The notes beneath the pieces are model-generated. The model was not told the DNA's origin, did no database searches, and was given only the letters and a program-made list of their open reading frames with translations. Shown piece by piece: positions 44,912 to 54,205 of a DNA stretch of 64,000 nucleotides (position 1 is its first letter; each line of letters starts with the position of its first letter). The stretch is taken from the NCBI GenBank assembly GCA_030430205.1, contig JAUIGE010000027.1:1-64000 (forward strand), read 5' to 3'. The position numbers and the translations under genes are program-made. This DNA is from Bacteroidia bacterium (GTDB lineage Bacteria; Bacteroidota; Bacteroidia; J057).

Positions 44912-47900
44912 TTAAAATACCTCTTTAGCCAGGACTTCTTCTTTCCCTTTTTTGATCAAATCCAAAGAAATTGGACTCGCCACAAAGATAGATGAATAGG
45001 TACCTATGATGATACCGATCATCAGTGCAAAGCTAAAACCGCGGATCACATCTCCACCAAAGATAAACAGGATCAATACTGTCAGGAAGGTGGTTACAGA
45101 AGTAATCAAAGTACGGCTGATCGTTTGGTCAATAGAGACGTTGTAAATCTCGCTGAGCGTAGCAGATTTCATTTCTCCAATATTCTCTCTGATACGGTCA
45201 AATACAACCACGGTATCGTTAATGGAGTAACCGATGATCGTAAGCAAGGCTGCAATGAACGCCTGGTCAATTTCGACATTGAATGGCAGATCAAACAAGC
45301 TCAAAATAGAAAATACACCCAATACCACAATCACGTCATGGAAGAGTGCAGCGATGGCGCCGGCACTATATTGCCACTTACGGAAACGGAGGAGGATATA
45401 GAAAAAGATGATGAGCAATGAGAAAATGATCGCATAAATAGCAGCACGCTGAATATCCTGCGCCAATGTAGGTCCAACCATAGAGGAACCCTCAATGTCA
45501 AATGTATTCTTATCGAAAGAGACACCCAGGCCTTCCTTCAACTTATTAATTACATCGTCTGTCGCATTCTCTTTACCTTCTTCCTGGCCGATGTCTCCTG
45601 CACGATAACTGGTTGTAATCTGCAGTTTGTTATCCCTCGAAAGAGTTTTTACAACAGGTGCCTGTCCCTCGAAAGCAGCCGTAAGGTCTGCACGGAAGGT
45701 TTCTATCTGCTGATCATCCAGGTTGATGGGCTTGCTATAGTTCTGATTGGCAGCATTTTCTGCAAATACTACAACAAACTGACGGCCTCCATTAAAATCG
45801 ACACCGGTTTTGAAACCGATGAAGATAAAAGATAGAATAAAGGCTCCTAGCAATGCGCCTGAAAAGGTGTAAAAAGTCTTACGACGGTTCACCATATTCA
45901 ACTTCATGCGGTCAAACAAACCTGTTGTGAAAGAGAAGCCAAAGCTCATAGATGTTTTGCCGCGGTTAGCATAGTTATCCATGATCAGGCGAGTGATAAT
46001 CAAGGCAGAAATCAAAGAAGTAACGATACCGATCATCAATGAAACTGCAAAACCACGAATAGGACCCACACCAAATGCGTAGAGAACTACCCCTGTCAGG
46101 AAGGTGGTGATGTTGGCGTCCATTACAGAAGAGAAGGCATTGCTAAATCCAGATTTGATACTGGCTTTGAGCGTCTTGCCCCGGGCTTCTTCCTCACGGA
46201 TACGTTCGAAAATCAGCACGTTGGCGTCCACCGCCATACCCACAGTCAGTACTACCGCAGCGATACCCGGCAGAGTAAACACAATGGTAAAGGCTGCAGA
46301 ACAACCCAGGATGAACAACAAGTTGGCCAGCAGGGCCACATTGGCCACCAGACCCGCGCGGGCATAATAGAAGGCCATGAAAATCAGGGTAATGATAAAT
46401 GCCCCCAGAAATGAAAGCAAACCACTGTTTACATTCGCTTCACCCAGGGTAGGACCGACTACGTCCTCAGACTCGATATTGGCACCTACAGGCAACTGAC
46501 CCGCTTTCAATACGGTTGCAAGGTCTTTGGCCTCATCAATGGTAAAGCTACCACTGATACGAGAGCTACCTCCACGAATTTCCTCCTCCACAGTAGGATA
46601 GGAATAAACCTTACCATCCAGTGTGATAGCGACACTCTTGCCTACATTGGCAGCCGTGATGCGCGCCCAGTCTTTGGTACCACGCTGGTTCATGTCCATA
46701 GACACGACAGGCTGGTTACGCTGGTCAAAGTCCTGGCGGGCATTTGTGATCACTCCACCATCCAATGACGAACTGTCATTGCGCGGATTGGGACGCAGTG
46801 CCAACAGGGTGTAAACGCTTTCATTTCCTTCAAGTGCTTTGAAGGTCCATGCGAATTTCAGATCACTAGGAAGGAGCGGCTTGATACGCTCGTCTTTCAA
46901 CATATTGTTGATACGAGAAGTATCTGTATCAGAAGCGTAGCCCATCACTGGCAGGTTGCCATTGATCTGGCCGGAGGGAGGCTGCAGGTAGCGAAAGAAA
47001 GGGTTTTCACTGCGATATTTATCCAAAGCCTCTCCATCTGAAAGCGCCTCTTCAGGCAGCGCGCTGCTTGTATCAGCAGTTGCTTCAGACAAACCGATGG
47101 TGCTGTCTTCAGCAGTGGTATCAATGCTAGCCAAGCTGGTGTCTGGCTCAACCGGATCTGCTCCATCTACAGAAGCTGTAGCAGTTGTATCTACTTCTTC
47201 AAGGGCTTTGAGGCCTTCGATTTCTTTCCATTTCTCATTGATCTCAATGAGGGTCCCCTGCATCTCAGCAATGGTATGTGTCTCCCAGAATTCAAGACGA
47301 GCAGTAGAACGCAACAGCTGGCGTACGCGCTCTGGCTCTCTTACGCCAGGAAGCTCCAGCAAAATCCGGCCTGTAACCTCCTGCTTCTGCAGGTTGGGAG
47401 ATACCACACCAAACTGGTCAATACGCTTACGGATAATCTCAAATGTCCGGTCAATGGCATCCTCAGCTTCTGTATTGAGGATAGTTAATACCTCCTTGCG
47501 GCTGGTACTTGGGCTGATTCCTTTCGCACGGTTGTTGAAAATCGCACCAAAGTTGGCGTTTGGATCTATTTCATCCATTGCCTGAACAAAGAGCTCTACA
47601 TAAGGAGTCTCATTGGTGGTGGCCAATTCATCGGCACGCACAAGCGCTGCCTTAAAATTGTCATCTCCGCGGGAAGTCCCGGCCATCTGCTTCAGCAGGT
47701 CCTTAATACTTACCTCCAGGGTAACAAACATCCCCCCTTGAAGGTCCAGACCGAGGGTGAAGGAGTTTTTAATGGCTTTGTTATAAGCTCCGGCTCTTTC
47801 CGGATCACCAAAATAATCCTGAATCATATTCAGGGTATCCTGACGCAACTTACGTGCAGTTGAGTCCATATTGGCCATCGCCGTGGAGTCCGTCCTTTCG

Positions 47901-48034
47901 TAACGGTTTTTCAGGTCTATCCACTCCGTGCGCTCGCCCTCAAGGGAAAACTGGCGGTAGGTCCAAAAAAGGTTATAGGCACAGATCAGCGAGAATACGA
48001 TCAGCAGCGCTATAACGGTACTTTTATTTCTCAT
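44912..48034 (-). CDS. secDF: Protein translocase SecD/SecF fusion
   Basis: This 1040-residue fusion covers both Sec accessory subunits, the usual state in Bacteroidota. SecD part: TM1 (about 7-24), GLDLQGGMFVTLEV, a large periplasmic P1 domain, LPVGANIESEDVVGPTLG, then TMs with AVDANVLIFERIREE. It contains an Asp/Ser/Thr-rich periplasmic insertion (about 290-345, DTTATASVDGADPVEPDTS) absent from short homologues. SecF part (about 700-1040): GVDFNGGRQFVV and SINDTVVVFDRIREN. It uses the proton gradient to complete protein export. Single gene; a terminator separates it from the upstream operon. Confidence 0.97.
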   Translation of the reverse strand: MRNKSTVIALLIVFSLICAYNLFWTYRQFSLEGERTEWIDLKNRYERTDSTAMANMDSTARKLRQDTLNMIQDYFGDPERAGAYNKAIKNSFTLGLDLQGGMFVTLEVSIKDLLKQMAGTSRGDDNFKAALVRADELATTNETPYVELFVQAMDEIDPNANFGAIFNNRAKGISPSTSRKEVLTILNTEAEDAIDRTFEIIRKRIDQFGVVSPNLQKQEVTGRILLELPGVREPERVRQLLRSTARLEFWETHTIAEMQGTLIEINEKWKEIEGLKALEEVDTTATASVDGADPVEPDTSLASIDTTAEDSTIGLSEATADTSSALPEEALSDGEALDKYRSENPFFRYLQPPSGQINGNLPVMGYASDTDTSRINNMLKDERIKPLLPSDLKFAWTFKALEGNESVYTLLALRPNPRNDSSSLDGGVITNARQDFDQRNQPVVSMDMNQRGTKDWARITAANVGKSVAITLDGKVYSYPTVEEEIRGGSSRISGSFTIDEAKDLATVLKAGQLPVGANIESEDVVGPTLGEANVNSGLLSFLGAFIITLIFMAFYYARAGLVANVALLANLLFILGCSAAFTIVFTLPGIAAVVLTVGMAVDANVLIFERIREEEARGKTLKASIKSGFSNAFSSVMDANITTFLTGVVLYAFGVGPIRGFAVSLMIGIVTSLISALIITRLIMDNYANRGKTSMSFGFSFTTGLFDRMKLNMVNRRKTFYTFSGALLGAFILSFIFIGFKTGVDFNGGRQFVVVFAENAANQNYSKPINLDDQQIETFRADLTAAFEGQAPVVKTLSRDNKLQITTSYRAGDIGQEEGKENATDDVINKLKEGLGVSFDKNTFDIEGSSMVGPTLAQDIQRAAIYAIIFSLLIIFFYILLRFRKWQYSAGAIAALFHDVIVVLGVFSILSLFDLPFNVEIDQAFIAALLTIIGYSINDTVVVFDRIRENIGEMKSATLSEIYNVSIDQTISRTLITSVTTFLTVLILFIFGGDVIRGFSFALMIGIIIGTYSSIFVASPISLDLIKKGKEEVLAKEVF

Positions 48035-48067
48035 TATGGTAAAAAATTAATTGAATGTTTATTGATT

Positions 48068-48092
48068 CGAACCTTCGAGCTTTCGCGGTTCG
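48068..48092 (-). promoter_or_regulatory. Hairpin in the secDF leader
   Basis: CGAACC and GGTTCG form a 6-bp stem enclosing a 13-base loop, about 35-60 bases before the secDF ATG. It may be a leader structure; there is no direct evidence for regulation. Confidence 0.35.
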
Positions 48093-48115
48093 GGTGTATA
48101 TATAAATAAAGAGTA

Positions 48116-48148
48116 TGCTTGCCTCGGGTACATACCTGAGGTCAAGCA
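48116..48148 (-). terminator. Hairpin after the MFS/small membrane protein operon
   Basis: TGCTTGCCTCGGGTA and TACCTGAGGTCAAGCA pair over about 15 bp with one bulge and one wobble, some 24 bases beyond the stop at 48172; an A/T-rich stretch follows on the minus strand. Confidence 0.75.
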
Positions 48149-48171
48149 ACATTTTTTGTAGACAACATAAA

Positions 48172-48525
48172 CTATGGAGCAAGGGCAGGGTGTAGGCGCC
48201 GGTATAGCCGGGAGGAAAGGCGTGGCCATACTTCGGGGCGAAAGCTTATTTGAAAGCGGAAAAGGGGAAGGAGAGTCACTGCGGCCCAGAGGGCAAACAA
48301 ACCGGCAAATATTTGCCGGGCAGCCTGGCTCACTTCCTGGACCACCTGGTCCATCCAATTGGATATGCTGGGCGCTGTAAGCGCCTGAGAATTGCGCACC
48401 TCCACCTCTTCAATCACCTTGAAGTAATGATGGTAAAACGAGTGCTTGTTGATCTTCGAAAAGACCAAAGCAGTGATCGCTACCAGCAATACAAGGAGAT
48501 AATATGGATTCAGTGCCTTCAGCAT
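48172..48525 (-). CDS. Small membrane protein of unknown function
   Basis: The ATG at 48525 gives 117 residues (an upstream TTG is the alternative). There are two TM helices: YYLLVLLVAITALVF near the N-terminus and IFAGLFALWAAVTLLPLF at about 80-98, joined by a soluble loop rich in Glu and Ser. It ends in a basic tail (RLYRRLHPALAP). Not recognised. It begins 14 bases after the MFS transporter stop, so it is probably cotranscribed with it. Confidence 0.55.
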   Translation of the reverse strand: MLKALNPYYLLVLLVAITALVFSKINKHSFYHHYFKVIEEVEVRNSQALTAPSISNWMDQVVQEVSQAARQIFAGLFALWAAVTLLPLFRFQISFRPEVWPRLSSRLYRRLHPALAP

Positions 48526-48538
48526 AAGTGGCGCAAAT

Positions 48539-49933
48539 CTAGGCAATTTTCTTCACTTCATCTACATCATCAACAAAGATTACTGAAACAGCCGCCACAA
48601 TCAATACAATGCCTGCAACAACCAATGCATAAACACTCTCTCCACCATAAAAATATTTCACAATAGGCCCGCCAATAAGACCATTCAATATCTGGGGACC
48701 TGTGATAAAAAAGTTAAATATCCCCATATAAATGCCCATCTTCAGCGGTGGGATGGATCCGGCAAGGATCGCATACGGCATTGCCAAAATGCTTGCCCAG
48801 GCTATCCCAACACCAATCATGCTATAACTCAGCAATTCTTTATTCTCGGGCCCGGTTATCAAATAAATGGACATCAAACCAATCCCTCCACAAATAAGCG
48901 AGAAAGCATGTGTGTTTTTTCGGCCAATTTTGCCTGCGATAAATGGCAGAAGGAAGGCATAAACAGTTGCGACCAGGTTATAATCAGAAAAAATTTCTCC
49001 CACCCAATTCGCAGCTTCATTATATGCCTCTGAATGTGTATCGCCTACAGGTAGGCCCCACACATGCTGAGCTAAAGCGGGTGTGCAAAAAACCCACATG
49101 GAAAAAAGCGCAAACCATGAAAAAAACTGAACCAGGCCCAACTGTTTCATTGTTTTGGGCATGGAGGCAAAGTCTTTGAAAATTTGCCCTAAACCGCTCG
49201 TTGCTTCCTTTTCCAGGGCTGGATCTGCTCCTGAATATTTGAGTTGATCTTCTGGGGAGTATTCTGAAGTAGTTATAATCGTCCAAAGAATAGCCGCAAG
49301 CAATATCGCGGCTCCTATATAAAAAGAAAAAACAACACTGGGAGGGGCTATCCCCTCTCCTGCTGTATTTGCAACACCAAAATACTTCACCAAAAGAGAA
49401 GGCAACTTTGACCCAATTACTGCACCAAGGCCTATTAAAATGGTTTGAATGGCAAAACCTGCTGTTCTTTGATCAGTTGACAATTTATCCGCGACCAACG
49501 CCCGGAATGGTTCCATGGCGACATTGATGGAAGCATCCATCATAAATAACATACCTGCTCCTACCCATAATGCAGAGATATAAGAAGCAAAGGCTGCCGA
49601 GTTTGGCATAATACACATTCCAATTGCGGCCAGTACTGCTCCAATCAGGAAATAAGGTCGTCTACGGCCTAGACGCCCCCAGGTCTTGTCACTATAATGC
49701 CCTACTAAAGGCTGTACAATCATCCCTGTTATAGGCGCAACAAGCCAAAACCAGGATAATTCATGCACATCTGCTCCAAAGGTTTGGAGGATTCTGCTTG
49801 CATTTGCATTCTGCAATCCAAAACCACATTGAATTCCCAAAAAACCAACACTCATGTTGATAATTTGGATAATGCTCAATCGCGGTTTATTATCTCTTAT
49901 TGAACTTGCGGGTGTAATTCCTGATCCTGCCAA
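48539..49933 (-). CDS. MFS transporter, SLC45/sugar-cation symporter-like
   Basis: Translation probably begins at a TTG (49933): an in-frame stop lies seven codons upstream, and the first internal ATG would cut into TM1. The 464-residue protein has 12 TM helices. Between TM2 and TM3 it carries the MFS signature GHYSDKTWGRLGRRRPYFL, the form seen in SLC45/sucrose-maltose transporters, and GFGLQNANASRILQTFGA in TM1. A central cytoplasmic loop (about 225-255) separates the halves. The likely substrate is a sugar or oligosaccharide taken up with protons; no glycosidase gene is adjacent to define it. Confidence 0.85.
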   Translation of the reverse strand: MAGSGITPASSIRDNKPRLSIIQIINMSVGFLGIQCGFGLQNANASRILQTFGADVHELSWFWLVAPITGMIVQPLVGHYSDKTWGRLGRRRPYFLIGAVLAAIGMCIMPNSAAFASYISALWVGAGMLFMMDASINVAMEPFRALVADKLSTDQRTAGFAIQTILIGLGAVIGSKLPSLLVKYFGVANTAGEGIAPPSVVFSFYIGAAILLAAILWTIITTSEYSPEDQLKYSGADPALEKEATSGLGQIFKDFASMPKTMKQLGLVQFFSWFALFSMWVFCTPALAQHVWGLPVGDTHSEAYNEAANWVGEIFSDYNLVATVYAFLLPFIAGKIGRKNTHAFSLICGGIGLMSIYLITGPENKELLSYSMIGVGIAWASILAMPYAILAGSIPPLKMGIYMGIFNFFITGPQILNGLIGGPIVKYFYGGESVYALVVAGIVLIVAAVSVIFVDDVDEVKKIA

Positions 49934-50066
49934 AATATTCTTTTTTAAAGGTTAGCGGAACTTATTTCAAAATCCAGATTCCGAAAATAAGCATAAAATG
50001 GATAGGGCAAAATCAAACATCCATATCGGGAGAATTGACTAACTTAGCTATTCACTTAAGGAAGAA

Positions 50067-50921
50067 ATGCAAACGAAAGAGATTTGGCGGTATGAAGATA
50101 AAAAGCTGGTGAATACACCAGATCTGGTGGCGGAGGAAGAGCCGATGGAGATCCGTCTGGGCTATGGTCCGCCCACGGACCGACAGCAGAGCAGCCTTGC
50201 TGTGACCATGCGCACGCCAGGTCACGACATTGAGCTTGCAGCGGGTTTTTTGTTTGCAGAGGGCATCATTTCTGATGCAGATCAGCTTCTTTCCATCAAG
50301 CATTGCAGCGATAAGGATGTAGAGGAAGAAGCTCGAAAAAACATCATCCGGGTGGAATTGAAACCGGAAGTCCAGGTAAACTGGGATAAGTTGCAGCGCA
50401 ACTTTTTCACCTCCTCCAGTTGTGGCCTTTGTGGAAAGGCCTCTATCGAATCGGTTCAGATGGGGGCTTGCCCAAGCCTGCCTTCCAAAAGCCCCGAGCT
50501 TTTGCCCGAAACCATCCTCCGCTTACCGCAAAGCCTTCAGCATAAGCAACTTAGCTTTCGCTATACCGGCGGCCTGCACGCTGCCGCGCTTTTTGATTTT
50601 GAAGGCAGGCTTCTGCTTGTCCGAGAAGATGTCGGCAGGCACAATGCCCTGGATAAATTGATTGGCGCAGCCCTTTTCCAAAAGCTGTTACCTTTGCATG
50701 ATTTTATATGCCAACTCAGTGGCAGACTTAGTTTTGAACTGGTTCAAAAATCCCTGGTAGCAGGCATTCCCGTCCTGCTCGCCATAGGCGCGCCTTCCAG
50801 CCTGGCCGTGGACCTTGCCACAGAATTTGGTCAAACCCTGGTCGGCTTCGTCAAACAGGACCGTTTCAACGTATATGCGGGGATCGAAAGAATTAGCATT
50901 CATGAACAACACCTTATTTGA
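50067..50921 (+). CDS. fdhD: Formate dehydrogenase accessory sulfurtransferase
   Basis: FdhD (284 residues) transfers sulfur from a cysteine desulfurase to the molybdenum cofactor of formate dehydrogenase. The active CxxC is Cys119-Gly-Leu-Cys122 in TSSSCGLCGKASIESV. Other conserved parts are GHDIELAAGFLFAEGII, YTGGLHAAALFD, VREDVGRHNALDKLIG and the C-terminal GFVKQDRFNVYAG. Purine-rich AAGGAAGAA precedes the ATG. It starts the molybdenum-cofactor cluster and overlaps moaA by 20 bases. The formate dehydrogenase itself is not in the window. Confidence 0.96.
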   Translation: MQTKEIWRYEDKKLVNTPDLVAEEEPMEIRLGYGPPTDRQQSSLAVTMRTPGHDIELAAGFLFAEGIISDADQLLSIKHCSDKDVEEEARKNIIRVELKPEVQVNWDKLQRNFFTSSSCGLCGKASIESVQMGACPSLPSKSPELLPETILRLPQSLQHKQLSFRYTGGLHAAALFDFEGRLLLVREDVGRHNALDKLIGAALFQKLLPLHDFICQLSGRLSFELVQKSLVAGIPVLLAIGAPSSLAVDLATEFGQTLVGFVKQDRFNVYAGIERISIHEQHLI

Positions 50922-51900
50922 TAACCACGGGCGTCCCCTCACCTACCTCCGCCTGGCGGTGACAGATAGATGCAACCTGCGTTGCTTTTACTGTATGCCA
51001 GCCGGGGGCATCCAATATATTCCCAGGAAAGAGCTGCTCAGTTTCGAAGAAATGGAAAGGCTCGTCAGGCTACTGGTGAGCATGGGCATCCAAAAAGTAC
51101 GTATCACCGGCGGTGAGCCTTTTGTCCGAAAAGACATGATCCATTTTATGGAAAGTCTCTCCAGTATAGAGGGCTTGCAAGCCATCAACCTGACCACCAA
51201 TGGCGTCCTCACAGGTCAATATATTTCACAGCTTAAAGCATTGGGAATCAAGTCCGTAAATCTTAGTATAGATAGCCTGGATCGCGAGCGATTTGCCCGG
51301 ATCACCCGCAGGGATGAATTGCCGGAAGTGCTTCGCACCCTCGACGCCCTGCTGGAGGCCGGAATCCCCACCAAACTCAATGCTGTTGTGATGGATGGGC
51401 AAAATGAGGAAGACCTCATTCCCCTGGCTATGCTCAGCAAAGATCATCCGCTGGATGTCCGTTTTATTGAGGAGATGCCCTTCAATGGTGAAGGGGCACA
51501 TTATACCCAACTGAAATGGACCTGGCAGGCCATTCTGGATAAATTAAAAACTCAGTTTCCTGACATTCAGCCTGTTAAGGCTGAGGCTCACGCTACCGCC
51601 CGCCAGTATCAGCTAGCTGGCCATCAGGGGAAAATCGGCATTATCCCTGCCTTCAGCCGCACTTTTTGCGGCTCTTGCAACCGCATTCGCCTCACGGCGA
51701 AAGGGCAGCTAAAGACCTGCCTTTATGATGAAGGCGTGCTCGATATCAAAGCCTTGATGCGCGCAGGCGCTTCTGATGAAGAGCTCAAAAAAGCCTTTCT
51801 TTCAGCCTTTAGCAACAGGGCAAAAGATGGTTTCGATGCAGAAAATAAGCGCAAAAAAGGAGGCAAAATTTCTGAATCCATGTCCACCATTGGAGGTTAG
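50902..51900 (+). CDS. moaA: GTP 3',8-cyclase MoaA
   Basis: The start at 50902, inside the fdhD 3' end, gives the standard N-terminus (MNNTLFDNHGRPLTYLRLAV). This 332-residue radical SAM enzyme converts GTP to 3',8-cH2GTP, the first step of molybdopterin synthesis. The SAM cluster is Cys24, Cys28, Cys31 (CNLRCFYC). The C-terminal cluster is Cys256, Cys259, Cys273 (FCGSCNRIRL, then LKTCLYDEG). The last residues are STIGG, the conserved double glycine needed for activity. Complete and apparently functional. Confidence 0.97.
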   Translation: MNNTLFDNHGRPLTYLRLAVTDRCNLRCFYCMPAGGIQYIPRKELLSFEEMERLVRLLVSMGIQKVRITGGEPFVRKDMIHFMESLSSIEGLQAINLTTNGVLTGQYISQLKALGIKSVNLSIDSLDRERFARITRRDELPEVLRTLDALLEAGIPTKLNAVVMDGQNEEDLIPLAMLSKDHPLDVRFIEEMPFNGEGAHYTQLKWTWQAILDKLKTQFPDIQPVKAEAHATARQYQLAGHQGKIGIIPAFSRTFCGSCNRIRLTAKGQLKTCLYDEGVLDIKALMRAGASDEELKKAFLSAFSNRAKDGFDAENKRKKGGKISESMSTIGG

Positions 51901-51935
51901 CATTCTTAGGGGAAAATACGTAGTTTCGAAGGCCT

Positions 51936-52301
51936 ATGAAAATCAGAATACAAGGAAACAACATTCGGTTTCGGCTACAAGATGCCGAAGTGATAAAGCT
52001 GCTGAAAGCTGAAGAAGTCGCAGAGCAAATTGTCTTTGGGCCTGACCAAATGCTGAAATACTGTCTTCGAAAAAGTGATACACACGGCCAGCTATTCGCC
52101 AGCTTTTCCAGCAACGAAATATGCATTTTTATCTCCCCTAAGCTCGTAGAAAGCTGGGCCCAATCTGAAGAAATAGGAATAAGTTACAATCAGGATATAG
52201 CTGAAAATAAGCAGCTTAACATACTGATAGAGAAAGACTTAGACTGTATTCATTCTGCAAATAAAAAAGAAGTAGACAAAAACCATGTCAGCAACCCGTA
52301 A
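51936..52301 (+). CDS. DUF7009 family protein
   Basis: This 121-residue protein starts MKIRIQGNNIRFRLQDAEV and contains EQIVFGPDQMLKYCL, a layout that I match to DUF7009, a small uncharacterised family found beside molybdenum-cofactor genes. The name is from memory. It is predicted soluble, with a beta-rich first half. It follows moaA by 35 bases and overlaps the next lipoprotein by 17 bases, so it is likely in the same transcript. A role in cofactor handling is inferred from position only. Confidence 0.65.
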   Translation: MKIRIQGNNIRFRLQDAEVIKLLKAEEVAEQIVFGPDQMLKYCLRKSDTHGQLFASFSSNEICIFISPKLVESWAQSEEIGISYNQDIAENKQLNILIEKDLDCIHSANKKEVDKNHVSNP

Positions 52302-53175
52302 TCTCGCTACCATTCGCAACATCATCCTGCTCGTTTCTCTCCTGCTACTTGTAGCAGCATGTATGGAAGAAGCTTCCAAAGAAACAGCCAAAACCCCCGA
52401 GGAAAGCCTCGCGGATTCGCTGGCCATTATCCAGGCGCGGGAAGCCGACCGCCTCACGGGTTTGACAGCCCAATTGGAAAAAGCGCCCATTTACTTTTGC
52501 AGCGCTAGCCTCGTGAGTGTCCGTCAGGAACCCAATCAGGCATCTGCTGAGGTGGATCAGGTCACTTTAGGCGAAGGGCTGCGCTTTGCAGGGGAATTGG
52601 GTGGTGACTCCACCGGCATCATGCTGGATGAGCATGTGGCCATTGACCAATATGCCCTTGTCCTTACGCCCCGGGGCCAGATCGGCTGGATTCATCGGGG
52701 AGCCTTAAAAAAGGACAAACCTCAGACCATGAAGTTAAGCCTTCCCATGCCCCTGGCATCGAAAAAAGGTACTGACTTGCAAGGCGAAGCCTGGAAAGAG
52801 CTGTTTGTGGCTTTGGGAAAATGTGAAGGGGCAGCTTGCCCGCTTTATTATACAGATGCCATGGAAAGCATCCTGTTAATGGAAGTCTGTGATCCTTCCA
52901 AAGACTATGCAGCAGGCATTCACATATTTTATCCCCATGGAAAAAAGCGACATTTTCAATGGTGGGAAGAAGATTATGCCAGGGAAACCTGCCAAAATAT
53001 CACATCTGCGAAAAAAAGCTATGTGATCGAAAAAATGGCAAAAGAAGGTACTTCTATAAAAGAAATTCGCCTGAAGTTTGAATTCGAAGACCGCTATGGT
53101 GAGTATCTTTTAGAGCTGGGAGACGATTCCGAGCCTTTTATTTTGGAGGAAAAAACGGGTTCAAAAGATTCTTAA
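52285..53175 (+). CDS. Lipoprotein with SH3-like domain
   Basis: The start (MSATRNLATIRNIILLVSLL) lies 17 bases inside the DUF7009 gene; the lipobox is LVAAC (about residue 27). The 296-residue protein has a low-complexity linker (about 28-65), then an SH3b-like region (about 72-145; YFCSASLVSVRQEPNQAS through GQIGWIHRGALKKD) suited to peptidoglycan or peptide binding. A C-terminal alpha/beta domain (about 150-290) has conserved-looking Cys residues but no family I recognise. It is in the molybdenum cluster by position, but its function is probably envelope-related. Confidence 0.72.
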   Translation: MSATRNLATIRNIILLVSLLLLVAACMEEASKETAKTPEESLADSLAIIQAREADRLTGLTAQLEKAPIYFCSASLVSVRQEPNQASAEVDQVTLGEGLRFAGELGGDSTGIMLDEHVAIDQYALVLTPRGQIGWIHRGALKKDKPQTMKLSLPMPLASKKGTDLQGEAWKELFVALGKCEGAACPLYYTDAMESILLMEVCDPSKDYAAGIHIFYPHGKKRHFQWWEEDYARETCQNITSAKKSYVIEKMAKEGTSIKEIRLKFEFEDRYGEYLLELGDDSEPFILEEKTGSKDS

Positions 53176-53182
53176 AGGGTGC

Positions 53183-54205
53183 ATGAAAATCCTCAAAAAA
53201 ATGTTTCTGGCCATCCTCTGCATTTTGCTTATCCTTTTTGCGGTGTATATGCTGGGCCCTAAGCCCGGCAAACTGCAATTGACGCCAGAAGCTTTCAGCC
53301 TTTCTGAAGACCTGGCGCTCGTTGAGCAAATGGTTGACAAGGACGCCAAAACGCCCGGTCTCAAAAGCAACAACGCCAGCCGACTCATTTGGGCGGATTC
53401 TTTTCCGGGGAAAACGGATTTTGTCCTCCTCTATCTTCACGGTTTCAGCGCTTCTCCTGAAGAAGGCTATGATATGGCGGTTGCTTTTTCCCGCCGCTAT
53501 CACTGCAATGTATATTTGCCCAGGCTATTTGGGCATGGCCTGACAGAGGATGAGCCCATGCTCAATATGGATGCCAACCAACTCTTTCAATCTGCATCAC
53601 AAGCCTTAGCAATCGCCCAAAAACTGGGAAAACAGGTCATCATCATGGGGACTTCCACTGGCGCGACCCTCGCCCTCCCCCTGGCAGCACAAAATCCTGA
53701 TATTCATTCCTTTATCTTTTATTCTCCCAACTTTGGGCTGGCTGACCCCAACGCCAAATGGCTGAGCAAACCCTGGGGCCTGCAAATAGCCCGGCGGATT
53801 ACCGGCAGCAATAATTACCGTTGGGAGACAGATGATTATGGGCAAAAATACTGGACCACCGAATACCGCCTGGAAGGCCTCGTACAGCTACAATCTCTGT
53901 TGGACCATTGTGTCAAACCTGAATTGTTCAGCCAGCTCAAACAGCCTGTTTTCATAGGCTATTATTTTAAGGATGAGCAGCATCAGGATGATGCGATATC
54001 TGTATCTTCGATTCTGACTTCCCAAAATTGGTTTGGGACCCCTGCCACCCAAAAATGGGTGAAGGCTTTTCCGGAGGCCGAAGGCCATGTGATTTGCAAT
54101 CCCAATTCCTCGAAGGCCTTCGAGGAGGTACAGGCGGCTACCTTCAGCTTTGCTGAAGAGATTCTGGGGCTTAGTCCTAAGCCTTTAGCTGGGTATTTAC
54201 CTTGA
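53183..54205 (+). CDS. Membrane-anchored alpha/beta hydrolase
   Basis: This 340-residue protein starts with a TM or signal anchor (MFLAILCILLILFAVYML, about residues 6-24). The alpha/beta-hydrolase core has FVLLYLHGFSASPEE (oxyanion region) and the nucleophile elbow MGTSTGA with Ser158, and a plausible catalytic His in AEGHVICNPNS near the C-terminus. An esterase or lipase-type activity is likely; the substrate is unknown. It starts seven bases after the lipoprotein gene. Its 3' end overlaps the convergent OsmC-fusion gene by 29 bases. Confidence 0.85.
   Translation: MKILKKMFLAILCILLILFAVYMLGPKPGKLQLTPEAFSLSEDLALVEQMVDKDAKTPGLKSNNASRLIWADSFPGKTDFVLLYLHGFSASPEEGYDMAVAFSRRYHCNVYLPRLFGHGLTEDEPMLNMDANQLFQSASQALAIAQKLGKQVIIMGTSTGATLALPLAAQNPDIHSFIFYSPNFGLADPNAKWLSKPWGLQIARRITGSNNYRWETDDYGQKYWTTEYRLEGLVQLQSLLDHCVKPELFSQLKQPVFIGYYFKDEQHQDDAISVSSILTSQNWFGTPATQKWVKAFPEAEGHVICNPNSSKAFEEVQAATFSFAEEILGLSPKPLAGYLP

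Noticed and set aside
48061-48095. tRNA-like GGTTCGAATC on the minus strand
   Set aside because: The stems around the T-loop do not pair, and no acceptor or anticodon arm can be built.
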